64,000 nucleotides of DNA from M3007 sp044230315. Its GTDB lineage: Bacteria; Bacteroidota; Bacteroidia; Chitinophagales; Saprospiraceae. The translations under genes were made by a program, and so were the position numbers. Position 1 is the first letter of the stretch, and each line of letters starts with the position of its first letter. Positions 46,308 to 54,268 of this stretch are shown here, piece by piece. Below the pieces are notes generated by a model. That model ran no database searches and was not told where the DNA came from. It saw only the letters and a program-made list of their open reading frames with translations. The DNA is taken from positions 1-64,000 of the forward strand of contig JBGARJ010000003.1 of the NCBI GenBank assembly GCA_044230315.1, given 5' to 3'.

Positions 46308-48656
46308 ATGAATGCCTTTAAGCAAGCATTTCTGATCACGTTTATGCTGTCCGCGTCCTGGTTGATAGCACAGACCAACGCCGGCAGCACGTTGCCGGTG
46401 ACCGTCGATGTGAAAAACGAAGCGGCGGTAAACACCGAAGGGCTGGATTTCAGCCCGACTTTTTATGAAGACGGTATCGTATTCATTTCTACCAATAATG
46501 CGGGCCTGAAAAAGCGGACCGACGAGAAACTGAAACTGCCGGCGATGTCCATTTTACGGTCGCGCCGAAACGATGACGGGTCGTTGACCACGCCTGAGCC
46601 GTTCGCAAAAGAGTTGTCTTCGCTTTACCACGAAGGCCCCGTTTGTTTTGACCGTACGGCGGAAACGATTTTTTTCTCGCGCAACGCAATTATCGGCGGC
46701 CGGGTGAAAATTGCAAAGGACGACATCCAGAAAATGCGGATTTACTCCTCCAAAAAAGAAGGCGATGTGTGGAGCGAACCTTTGCCACTTCCGTTCAACA
46801 ACAACGAATTTGACGATTGCCACCCGGCGATCAGCATTGATGGCGACAAATTGTTCTTTGCCTCCAACCGCCCGGGTGGTTTCGGTGGGATGGATATTTA
46901 TGTCTCCTATCGCGTTGGCGAATCTTGGAGCGAACCCGTCAACCTCGGCGCCGGCGTCAACACCAAAGGCAACGAAGCGTTTCCCTTTATCCATGCCGAT
47001 AACACCCTCTACTATGCTTCGGACGGGATGGACGGCAAAGGCGGTTTCGACCTCTATTATGTGATCCCGGAAGGATCTGAATGGACCAAGCCGGTCAACA
47101 TGGGCGAACCGTTCAATACCTCCGGCGATGATTTTGGTCTGATCGTCGACCTGAACAAAATCAACGGGTACTTTTCTTCCAACGGACAAACCTCCAAAGG
47201 CGGAGACGATATATTCAGCTTTCATACGGAAAATGGCAACCTCGACGATTATCTCCTGCAAAACCAACGCGTGCCCGATCGCAACCTGGACCTGAAAGTT
47301 GCGGTCACCGACAAATTGAGCGGCGCTCCCCTGGGCGATGCCGATGTGCGGGTGCTCAACTACGACGCCAACACGGTGATCGGCCGGGATGAAGACGGCA
47401 ATCTTATTACGATCCAAAAAGTAAACGGTCAGGACGTGATGCTGGCCTTGCCTCCCGATAAGGGTATTGCGGGTACAACCGACAAGAAAGGGGTTTTTAA
47501 TACGGAAGTAAAACCCGGCAACTACGTAGTGATCGTTTCAAAGGAAGAGTACCAGACCAAGCAACTCCGGCTGACTATATCCAAACCCGGAAACGAACTG
47601 ACGGCCGCCCTTGAAAAGGCAGCCACCTCCGGAAAAGTGCGGTGGAATGCATCGGTATTCAACTATGTCACCAACGCTCCGCTTGCCGGCGCGATGTTGG
47701 TACTGACGAACAAAACAACCGGTGCCCGCGATACAGTCATAGCCGATGCCAGTGGACAAATTGACCACTATCTCGAACGCAATACCAAGTACAAAATTGA
47801 CCTGTTGCAGGCGGGGCGCATGATCGGGAGTACCGATATCGACACACAAGGCTGGAGCCTGCCCAACCAGATCATGATGCAGAATTTCTCGGTAGCGCCC
47901 CTGATGCCGGGTACCGTTATCGAACTGCCGAATATTTACTACAATTTCAACGATGCCACCCTCCGGCCGGATGCCCGGAAAGATCTCGATATGCTGGTTT
48001 CGCTAATGAAACAGCAGCCAACCATCACGATCGAACTGGCAAGTCATACCGACTGCCGGGGCAGTGCCAATTACAACCAGGAACTCAGCCAGCGCCGCGC
48101 CAATGGCGTAGTCGATTACCTGGTGATGAAAGGCATCAACCGGGAGCGTTTGCGTCCAGTGGGCTATGGCGAAAGCGAGCCCCGCAACCGTTGCCGCGAC
48201 GGAGTCAGTTGCACCGAACAAGAGCATGCCCGGAACCGCCGTACCGAAGTGCGCATCCTTACCGGAGTACAGGGGGCCTCTATGGTGTATATAGACGGCC
48301 AGGCAGCGCCCGCCGGCACCAGTCCAGATAACCAACCAAACAGCACTGCGCCCGCGCCGGCAAAAACCAATATCAACACGGCTCCGCCGAATCCGGTAAC
48401 GGTTACCAGCGGCGACTCGGATCAGTATTATGTGATTGCAGGCTCTTTTCTCGAAGAGGCCCGGGCCAATACGCAAGTGCAAACGCTGATCGCATCGGGG
48501 CACCGCGAAACGCAGGTCGTTCGCTTCCCTAATTCACCTTACCATTCCGTTTGTGTAGATAAATTTAATTCCCGCCGGGAGGCAGATGCATTAAAGCGCC
48601 AACTGGAGAAGGAAAAAATAGATGTATTCGTGCGGGCATTGCCTAAAACGCAATAG
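46308..48656 (+). CDS. PorE-like OmpA-family protein: PD40 propeller, CarboxypepD_reg, OmpA and SPOR-like domains
   Basis: The 782-aa product has a signal peptide (to WLIAQ). Residues about 45-330 form PD40/WD40-like blades (DFSPTFYEDGIVFIST, CHPAISIDGDKLFFASNRPGG, AFPFIHADNTLYYASDG). Two carboxypeptidase-regulatory-like regions follow (about 335-440 and 445-530), then an OmpA C-terminal domain (about 545-655) with YYNFNDATLRPDARKDLD, ELASHTDCRGS and RRANGVVDYL, a Pro/Ala/Asn-rich linker, and a C-terminal SPOR-like domain (about 700-780, DQYYVIAGSF...READALKRQL). PorE of Porphyromonas combines a propeller, this regulatory-like domain and OmpA; the added SPOR gives a second peptidoglycan contact. 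It likely tethers the PorP/SprF protein. Confidence 0.9.
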   Translation: MNAFKQAFLITFMLSASWLIAQTNAGSTLPVTVDVKNEAAVNTEGLDFSPTFYEDGIVFISTNNAGLKKRTDEKLKLPAMSILRSRRNDDGSLTTPEPFAKELSSLYHEGPVCFDRTAETIFFSRNAIIGGRVKIAKDDIQKMRIYSSKKEGDVWSEPLPLPFNNNEFDDCHPAISIDGDKLFFASNRPGGFGGMDIYVSYRVGESWSEPVNLGAGVNTKGNEAFPFIHADNTLYYASDGMDGKGGFDLYYVIPEGSEWTKPVNMGEPFNTSGDDFGLIVDLNKINGYFSSNGQTSKGGDDIFSFHTENGNLDDYLLQNQRVPDRNLDLKVAVTDKLSGAPLGDADVRVLNYDANTVIGRDEDGNLITIQKVNGQDVMLALPPDKGIAGTTDKKGVFNTEVKPGNYVVIVSKEEYQTKQLRLTISKPGNELTAALEKAATSGKVRWNASVFNYVTNAPLAGAMLVLTNKTTGARDTVIADASGQIDHYLERNTKYKIDLLQAGRMIGSTDIDTQGWSLPNQIMMQNFSVAPLMPGTVIELPNIYYNFNDATLRPDARKDLDMLVSLMKQQPTITIELASHTDCRGSANYNQELSQRRANGVVDYLVMKGINRERLRPVGYGESEPRNRCRDGVSCTEQEHARNRRTEVRILTGVQGASMVYIDGQAAPAGTSPDNQPNSTAPAPAKTNINTAPPNPVTVTSGDSDQYYVIAGSFLEEARANTQVQTLIASGHRETQVVRFPNSPYHSVCVDKFNSRREADALKRQLEKEKIDVFVRALPKTQ

Positions 48657-48747
48657 AAGTCATTTTAACAATGGCTCTGGAGTCGAAATAAGTGGCTTAA
48701 GAAGGGAAGGCAAGGCAATTTTTTGAGATGGCTTCCAGCCACATTGG

Positions 48748-48815
48748 CAAGGGGCAAGCGGCAGCAAGGGTACCTGTTTCACCCCTCCTGCTCTTGCCCC
48801 TTGTCTTTTGTTTTT
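48748..48815 (+). terminator. terminator after the PorE-like gene
   Basis: CAAGGGGCAAG at 48748-48758 pairs perfectly with CTTGCCCCTTG at 48793-48803, the inner flanks also partly pair (GCAGCAAGGG with CCCCTCCTGC), and a T-rich tract follows. It fits rho-independent termination of the secretion cluster. The remainder of 48657-48899 shows nothing else. Confidence 0.6.
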
Positions 48816-48899
48816 GTGTGAACCCCGCAATATCTATCTTAGCCCGGCCAAACAAAGTGCTTTTGTACGTGTTACCATGGTCTTATCGCTCGACCCATT

Positions 48900-49247
48900 A
48901 TGGCAATTATTATCACCGACGAATGTATAAATTGTGGCGCATGCGAACCCGAATGCCCGAACAATGCTATTTATGAAGGCGGCGTGGAATGGGCTATTGC
49001 CGACGGCAATACGATCAAAGGCCAGTTCACGCTGGAAGACGGTACTGTAGTCGATTCGCATCAAAGAAACACCCCGGTTTCCGACGATTACTATTTTATT
49101 GTGCCTGATAAATGCACCGAATGCGTCGGATTTCACGAAGAACCGCAATGCGCAGCGGTGTGTCCGGTAGATTGTTGTGTGCCCGACCCCGACCGGGTGG
49201 AATCGAAAGAGCAACTGTTGTCCAGAAAAGAGCGGTTGCACCTCTGA
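48900..49247 (+). CDS. ferredoxin with two 4Fe-4S clusters
   Basis: The 115-aa protein has cluster motif CINCGACEPECP near the N terminus (residues 9-20) and a second set in CTECVGFHEEPQCAAVCP, where an insertion separates the second and third Cys. This is the form of the Bacteroidota YfhL-like or Allochromatium-type ferredoxins. It carries electrons for a cytoplasmic oxidoreductase; no partner gene is adjacent. A single-gene unit between a terminator and a convergent lipoprotein gene. Confidence 0.93.
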   Translation: MAIIITDECINCGACEPECPNNAIYEGGVEWAIADGNTIKGQFTLEDGTVVDSHQRNTPVSDDYYFIVPDKCTECVGFHEEPQCAAVCPVDCCVPDPDRVESKEQLLSRKERLHL

Positions 49248-49457
49248 CGGGATAAACCGGAGTGACCGATAAGAACTGCCCCTCGTTGGCGGGCAATATC
49301 AGGGTGGTTCCGTGCAATCCTACCCGATTCGATATTGTTCCGGGGGCTTTGCCCGATTCAACACACCAATTCGGGTGTGTATGCTCATTCAAATTTTTTG
49401 ATTTTATTATGGGCCCCGTGCTCTTGCCGTCGGTACAGGATGCCAATGCGTGGTGGC

Positions 49458-50483
49458 TTACTTCCGGTACAGGTGAAGCCATGTGTCGTTGAGGCTGAAT
49501 TTTCCGGCTTGCTCATTGCCGTTTTGATGTTGACCGGCTAATCTGGCCACCGAAAGGAATGCACTGCGGGCCAGTTCATCTGCAGTTGCAGCCGACGCCG
49601 TGTCATTCGATATGGCTGCCTCCGTGGCGTAGCCATGCATCAGGCCATTGAATTGCTGTCGAAAAAGATCCGGCCGGCCAAAAATATCCACTCCCAGAAC
49701 CGTGCCACCGCATACGGCAACCACGCCAACTACTTGCTGCCCCTGCGCGAACTTGCCATCAAAAAAGCGCAGGTATTCGGTACGTTTAGCCTTCAGGTCG
49801 TTTTCTGTTTCGAGGGCAGCATAAGCGCGGGTACTGGACTCAGCCTTATTAGCCGCTGTCACAGAGGCTACGGCATCCCATACGCCGCTTTGGTTCCCGG
49901 TATACACAGCTTTGCGTACCTGCGGACTGGCTACATTGTAGTATCCGTGGAAAGCGGCCAATTTTTTCTCTGATACAGGCGCCTCCGGATCGTAATAACT
50001 GGAACGTCCGGCTTCGACGCAAAAGACCGCGATATTTTTAATGGTGGCGGGTAGTACAATATCATCGTACGCGATCACCCGGTCCTGATTGCCGCCCCTT
50101 ACCACATCGCCCGCCATCAGGAAAATGGTGTCCTGGCTTTTGTTCTGCACGGTGAGAGCATTGTACCAGGCGTCGGGGCTTCGGCCAAAGCGTTTGCGTT
50201 CGGTAATGCGAAATCCTTGTATTTTCATGGCTTGAGCCAGTGATTTTACGGCAGGCAAGGCGTTTTGGGCTTGAAGCGATCCAGCATCAGCAACCACCGG
50301 GTACAAGCGAAGATTTTTATATGACCACGCCGGATTGGAAGCCAGGAGCAATTTAAGCCCGCCGATAGTATGGTCCTGCGATGTGCCGGCATCGTATTTT
50401 GCAGGATTGGTATCGAAACTACTATCCTGACAAGCGGCAAAAAAGAGCAGTGCTAATCCGGCTAAAAGGGTAATTTTTTTCAT
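49458..50483 (-). CDS. ARPP-1 (DUF6569)-family lipoprotein
   Basis: This 341-aa protein starts at ATG 50483 with a lipoprotein signal (MKKITLLAGLALLFFAAC). The conserved core reads MAGDVVRGGNQDRVIAYDDIVLPA...IAVFCVEAGRSSYY, which I match to the ARPP-1 domain found near ADP-ribosylglycohydrolase and rhodanese-phosphatase genes in other bacteria. No such partner is here. The biochemical role of the family is not established. The end (LNDTWLHLYRK) is complete. Envelope location is implied by the lipobox. Confidence 0.75.
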   Translation of the reverse strand: MKKITLLAGLALLFFAACQDSSFDTNPAKYDAGTSQDHTIGGLKLLLASNPAWSYKNLRLYPVVADAGSLQAQNALPAVKSLAQAMKIQGFRITERKRFGRSPDAWYNALTVQNKSQDTIFLMAGDVVRGGNQDRVIAYDDIVLPATIKNIAVFCVEAGRSSYYDPEAPVSEKKLAAFHGYYNVASPQVRKAVYTGNQSGVWDAVASVTAANKAESSTRAYAALETENDLKAKRTEYLRFFDGKFAQGQQVVGVVAVCGGTVLGVDIFGRPDLFRQQFNGLMHGYATEAAISNDTASAATADELARSAFLSVARLAGQHQNGNEQAGKFSLNDTWLHLYRK

Positions 50484-50525
50484 AACCAAGGGTTTTAAAA
50501 AAAGGATATCAAAGGTCTCTGGAAT

Positions 50526-50693
50526 TAAGAAGTTGTTTGAGTTATTCTGTCGGAGGCAAAAAGAGCAGGTTTTCAGGGCAGACAACCCGTTTTTCGAAGT
50601 TCATAGTGGGGAACTATGGACTGAGAAAAAGGGGAAGTATGGCTTGAAAAAATGCCTTTTTGACCTGACAAGAATAACTCAAACAACTTCTAA
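50526..50693. mobile_element. MITE-like element with TAA target duplication
   Basis: Terminal inverted repeats GAAGTTGTTTGAGTTATTCT lie at 50529-50548 and, inverted, at 50671-50690; the match extends further inward with one inserted base. A direct TAA flanks both ends (50526-50528 and 50691-50693). The element is 162 bp without the duplication and encodes nothing. It fits a non-autonomous derivative of an insertion sequence that duplicates 3 bp, as some IS5-group elements do. It lies between the ARPP-1 lipoprotein gene and the sigma factor gene, close to the latter's likely promoter region. The adjoining 50694-50894 shows no gene. Confidence 0.75.
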
Positions 50694-50894
50694 GTTTTCA
50701 AAAGTAGCAGCCGCGCGGGGGCCTTCCAAATATTTTTGCTTCTTCGTACCGAATAATCCACCAACAAACGAATCCTGAAAATATTTTAACTGGTCTGTAA
50801 CATTGCTGCCCCTCAAACGTCTTTCTGGAAATGCCGCCCCAAAACCCGGACAACCAGAATTGCAAACGCCCGCTGGGCGCGCTATGTTTCTTCC

Positions 50895-51419
50895 ATGAAC
50901 TGGACCTTATTCCACCAGCATATTTTCCCCATCCGGCACAAGTTGTACCGGGTGGCCCTGCGCATCACCGGCAGTGTGCAGGAAGCCGAAGATGTGGTGC
51001 AGGAAATCCTTGAGCGGGTCTGGAAAAATGGCCTGGATCAACGGACGGCTGTTCAGAATTGGGAAGCCTGGTGCGTAACCATGACCCGCAACCTTTCGGT
51101 GGATAAAACTCGCAGGCAAGTAAACCGGCGGACGGCTCCGCTGGACACTGCCGTCGACCAGGCTGCTGAAACGATCAACCCCCAGCGCGCCGCAGAGTCG
51201 AACGATATGATCGATCAAATTCGACGGCTAATGCAGGAGTTGCCCGAAAAACAGCGCCTGGTGATGCATTTGCGTGATATAGAGGAATGCACGTATGAAG
51301 AAATTGCCCAGGTGCTGAATATTTCGCTGGAGCAGGTAAAAGTAACCCTGCACCGCGCGCGCAAGGGGATGCGCGAAAAATTATCCATTGCCGATCACAT
51401 TACCTCAGTGGACTATTAA
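50895..51419 (+). CDS. ECF-type RNA polymerase sigma-70 factor
   Basis: The 174-aa sigma factor has region 2 (about 8-75) with EAEDVVQEILERVWKN and region 4 (about 110-165) with LPEKQRLVMHLRDIEECTYEEIAQVLNIS split across the helix-turn-helix and QVKVTLHRARKGMREKL. The following genes encode a probable membrane anti-sigma factor and two DUF4252 proteins, an arrangement often seen in Bacteroidota. It likely directs envelope-signal-dependent transcription, including its own cluster. Confidence 0.93.
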   Translation: MNWTLFHQHIFPIRHKLYRVALRITGSVQEAEDVVQEILERVWKNGLDQRTAVQNWEAWCVTMTRNLSVDKTRRQVNRRTAPLDTAVDQAAETINPQRAAESNDMIDQIRRLMQELPEKQRLVMHLRDIEECTYEEIAQVLNISLEQVKVTLHRARKGMREKLSIADHITSVDY

Positions 51420-51429
51420 AAGGACCGTC

Positions 51430-52062
51430 ATGATAGCAAATAAAGAAGTTCAGGATTTGCTCGACCGCTATTGGGAGGGCGAAACTACGCTGGAAGAAGA
51501 ACGGCGGTTGAAGGCATATTTTGCACAGGAACGCGTGCCGGAACAATTTCGCCGGGAAGCGCAATGGTTTCGGGCGCTTCAGGCCGATCGTTCGGTGGAG
51601 ATGCCCGGGCAGCCGGCAGTGGTTGCACCCAGTCGCCGGTTCCGTTGGATAAGTTGGGCCGCTGCGGCGGCTGTGGTTTCTTTTTTGACCGTTGGTTCCT
51701 GGCTCTGGATGAATAAAAAGCAACCGGAGCAACAACTTCCAGTGGCTGCAACGGCACAACCCGCCTTGCCGGCAGCGCCCGTCGCAGCAACGCCTGATTC
51801 TGTATACGCGGCAGTACGGCAAATGCCGCCTGCATCGCCAAAAACTAAACGCCGGCCGAAGACTCAGGGTCCGGTGCATCAGATCGAGGATAAGCCGGCC
51901 GATACTTATGACGATCCGGAGCAAGCGTTAGCAGAGATCAAAGCCGCCCTTGCACTGGTTTCCGCTAAAATTAACAAGAGCAGGAAAGAGGCTGAAAAAG
52001 GATTGCAGGAAATGGATAATGTGGAAATATTGCTCAAAAAGAAAAAAGAAATCAACGGTTGA
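51430..52062 (+). CDS. probable single-pass membrane anti-sigma factor
   Basis: This 210-aa protein starts at ATG 51430, 10 bp after the sigma stop, with AAAAGGA in front of it. The N-terminal cytoplasmic part (IANKEVQDLLDRYWEGETTLEEERRLKAYF) resembles short zinc-free anti-sigma domains of Bacteroidota. One transmembrane segment lies at about residues 76-98 (ISWAAAAAVVSFLTVGSW), followed by an Ala/Pro/Gln-rich extracytoplasmic linker and a charged helical C terminus (about 165-210). No HxxxCxxC zinc motif is present. Role is inferred from the sigma neighbour. Confidence 0.75.
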   Translation: MIANKEVQDLLDRYWEGETTLEEERRLKAYFAQERVPEQFRREAQWFRALQADRSVEMPGQPAVVAPSRRFRWISWAAAAAVVSFLTVGSWLWMNKKQPEQQLPVAATAQPALPAAPVAATPDSVYAAVRQMPPASPKTKRRPKTQGPVHQIEDKPADTYDDPEQALAEIKAALALVSAKINKSRKEAEKGLQEMDNVEILLKKKKEING

Positions 52063-52118
52063 ATGGAGCCCTATCCAGATAAACTCAAACCTGTACCATT
52101 TAACAATTCAATTAAGCT

Positions 52119-52640
52119 ATGAAAAAAATGATTTTGTTGCTGCCGCTTTGCCTGTTGCTGGCGGCAACGGCGTTCAGCCAAAATGACGCTATTAACCGCT
52201 TTTTCAACCAGTATATGGATGACGAGCGGTTTACGGTGGTTTTTATCAGCCCCAAAATGTTTAACTTGGTTTCCAAAATCAGCACCGATGATGAAGACTG
52301 GGAAAACTTTCGGGAGGTAGTCGGCGGCCTAACGGGTCTTCGGGTCCTCACTGCCGATAGCATTGATACCGGCCTTACCCTCTACAAGGAAGCCTTGAGC
52401 AAAGTGCCGTCTGCAGAATACGCCGAGTTGCTCACGGTGCGCGATGGCAAGGAAAACGTGCGGATTTGGGTCAAAGACAACGGAAATATTATCAATGAGT
52501 TGTTGCTGTTGGTGGGGGCGCCCGATGAATTTGTATTGCTCAGCCTCACCGGCCAGATCGATTTGGATAAAATTTCAGAACTTTCCAAAGGCCTGGATAT
52601 TCAAGGCGTTGAGCATCTTAAAAAAGTAAAGAAAAACTGA
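52119..52640 (+). CDS. DUF4252-family exported protein (first copy)
   Basis: The 173-aa product has a signal peptide (to ATAFSQ). The mature region begins NDAINRFFNQYMDDERFTVV, contains ISPKMFNLVSKI, and ends with a LLLVG...FVLLSLTGQIDLDKISELS segment; this is the DUF4252 pattern. Function is unknown; the family often sits behind ECF sigma/anti-sigma pairs. It lies 56 bp after the anti-sigma gene and 1 bp before the second copy. Confidence 0.85.
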   Translation: MKKMILLLPLCLLLAATAFSQNDAINRFFNQYMDDERFTVVFISPKMFNLVSKISTDDEDWENFREVVGGLTGLRVLTADSIDTGLTLYKEALSKVPSAEYAELLTVRDGKENVRIWVKDNGNIINELLLLVGAPDEFVLLSLTGQIDLDKISELSKGLDIQGVEHLKKVKKN

Positions 52641-52641
52641 T

Positions 52642-53175
52642 ATGAAACCATTCCTGATTTGCCTGATATTGAGTCTGTTCGGGCTCCAAATGCACGCCCA
52701 GGACAAGCGGCTTTACTGGAAGTATAAAGATTTTGACGGCGCCATTTCCGTGACGGTACCGGGTTGGGCGATCCACGCCGGGTCATGGTTTCTGGGCGAG
52801 AAAAGCGACCGGAAATTGATCCGGAAAGTTAGAAAAGCACGCGTGCTGGTGTTTGAGGATCAAGACAACCCTATTACTACAGGCGATATGTTGCGGTTTA
52901 AGAAAAAAGCACAAAAGCGCCATTTGGAAGAACTGCTTAGCGTAAAAAGCAAAGGCACGCGGGTACATGTATGGGCTAAAGAACGGGGCGATGCCTTGCG
53001 CAAAGTAGTGGTGTTGGTGTATGAAGAGAACACATTCGCCCTTGTCAGTTTGCGGGGGAAATTGCGGTTTGATGAAATCGGTCCGTTGCTCGACCGCATT
53101 CCCAAGGAACAAAAAGGAGCGTCGGACAAGCGCCAGCTGCTTCCCGAAAATGTACGTTCGGTTATTCGAATTTAA
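52642..53175 (+). CDS. DUF4252-family exported protein (second copy)
   Basis: The 177-aa product has a short signal peptide (to QMHAQ). It shares layout with the preceding protein (VTVPGWAIHAGSWFL, then VVVLVYEENTFALVSLRGKLRFDEIG) but is more basic (DRKLIRKVRKARVLVF, RFKKKAQKRHLEELL). Overall sequence divergence is high, so this is an old duplication or a paralogue pair. It ends before a strong terminator. Probably periplasmic or outer-membrane associated. Confidence 0.83.
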   Translation: MKPFLICLILSLFGLQMHAQDKRLYWKYKDFDGAISVTVPGWAIHAGSWFLGEKSDRKLIRKVRKARVLVFEDQDNPITTGDMLRFKKKAQKRHLEELLSVKSKGTRVHVWAKERGDALRKVVVLVYEENTFALVSLRGKLRFDEIGPLLDRIPKEQKGASDKRQLLPENVRSVIRI

Positions 53176-53191
53176 ATGCTGTTTGGACTAC

Positions 53192-53228
53192 AAAAAAGGG
53201 CCGCCGGAGTAATCCAGCGGCCTTTTTT
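53192..53228. terminator. rho-independent terminator
   Basis: AAAAAAGGGCCGC at 53192-53204 pairs with GCGGCCTTTTTT at 53217-53228 around a 12-base loop. It ends the sigma/DUF4252 operon; the A-tract also allows it to serve the convergent gene ending at 53275. Confidence 0.88.
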
Positions 53229-53274
53229 CGCGGAGGCATTGCCATGATCCTCCGTTGTTGCTATTTCCCGCAAC

Positions 53275-53865
53275 TTACTCTTCGTCGTCGTCAAATTTGC
53301 GGGCATTATAGCCAGCATCTTCCATCGATTCATTATCGATTTCCCAATCTTCCCCACCCGACGACGGACGCTTGGAAATCGGAAGGCGCACCTTGTCGCC
53401 AATTGGTTTGGAGGCCGGCCGGCTGCTTTCTTCTCCGGGCGTTCCAAAGAGTTCGTTTCCTGCAGTATCGCTTGGCAAATCCTTGCTCGAATTGGCGATA
53501 TTTTTACCGTCGATACTTTTGGTGGCGTGCGGTACCAGCCGGAGCCGGTTTTTATCGATCAACTGGCCTGTGATAATGCAAATGCCGTACGTTTTATTTT
53601 GAATACGCAGCAAGGCGTTCTTCAGGTCCTGAATATGACGCTGTTGACGGGCGGCCATCCGCTGCAGGAGCTCCAGATCGGTATGGGCCGTTGAATCGTC
53701 GTACCAATCGCCGCCTTGCTGGTTGAACCCGTTTTCGTTCAATTCATCAATTTGCTTTTGGGTGAAGTCCAGCTCTTCTTGTGCTTTTACGAGTTTTTCA
53801 TCGATCAGCACTTTAAATTCCTGCAGTTCTTCGTCGCTATACCTTATCTTCGGTTCGTGTGTCAT
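53275..53865 (-). CDS. TraR/DksA-like protein lacking the zinc cysteines, with an acidic tail
   Basis: The 196-aa protein starts at ATG 53865 (MTHEPKIRYSDEELQEF). An N-terminal coiled coil (about 10-45, LIDEKLVKAQEELDFTQKQI) and a globular C-terminal motif TYGICIITGQLIDKNRLRLV with PHATKSI follow DksA/TraR order, but only one Cys remains where four would bind zinc; related Bacteroidota proteins show the same loss. The tail from about 135 is Ser/Asp/Glu-rich and probably disordered. It may bind the RNA polymerase secondary channel, but the long tail is unusual for DksA (about 150 aa). Confidence 0.85.
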   Translation of the reverse strand: MTHEPKIRYSDEELQEFKVLIDEKLVKAQEELDFTQKQIDELNENGFNQQGGDWYDDSTAHTDLELLQRMAARQQRHIQDLKNALLRIQNKTYGICIITGQLIDKNRLRLVPHATKSIDGKNIANSSKDLPSDTAGNELFGTPGEESSRPASKPIGDKVRLPISKRPSSGGEDWEIDNESMEDAGYNARKFDDDEE

Positions 53866-54130
53866 AAAAGAGGTCCAATTATGGTGGTGAAAAGATCGGT
53901 TGGGTAATTTAGCGCGCAAAATTAGGTCAAAAAAAACGTTGACGAGAAGCGAGGCTTGAAAATTTAATAATTTCTTTTGATTATTTTCCCGACAAATTGA
54001 CTGAAAACCAGCCCCCCTTTTAAAATTGAAACAAAATTGGCCACTGGGATGAAAGATCGACCGGCGGCCAGTCCGACCAGCAGCAGGCTGATGCCAAAGC
54101 CTTAATTGCCGATTCAAACACAAAAGGAAA

Positions 54131-54164
54131 TTTGGCTGATGGCGGGAAAAATGTGTTACCTTTG
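54131..54164 (+). promoter_or_regulatory. promoter of the fused E1 dehydrogenase gene
   Basis: TTTG at 54131-54134, a 22-bp spacer and a perfect TACCTTTG at 54157-54164 match the Bacteroidota consensus. Transcription would start near 54171, leaving a leader of about 98 nt before ATG 54269. The rest of the 403-bp gap (53866-54268) shows no convincing gene. Confidence 0.65.
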
Positions 54165-54268
54165 CGGTCAATCTTTCGAATTTCCTGCCAGGCCAAACAA
54201 ATGTTGGCGCCGGGCGCCTGACAAGCGCTGTTGCATCAATAAAATTTGCCCTAACCACATATTGCAAT

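Noticed and set aside
48728..48976. 82-aa open frame before the ferredoxin gene
   Set aside because: It contains the terminator hairpin and overlaps the ferredoxin start in another frame.
49458..50894. Defence island suggested by the ARPP-1 protein next to a mobile element
   Set aside because: No nuclease, NTPase, toxin or other defence-type gene is nearby; the surroundings are housekeeping and envelope genes.
53975..54115. Hydrophobic 40-odd-residue translation on the reverse strand before the E1 gene (resembling a membrane-protein C terminus)
   Set aside because: It is bounded upstream by a stop with no start codon and is too short to call a remnant; possible but unsupported.
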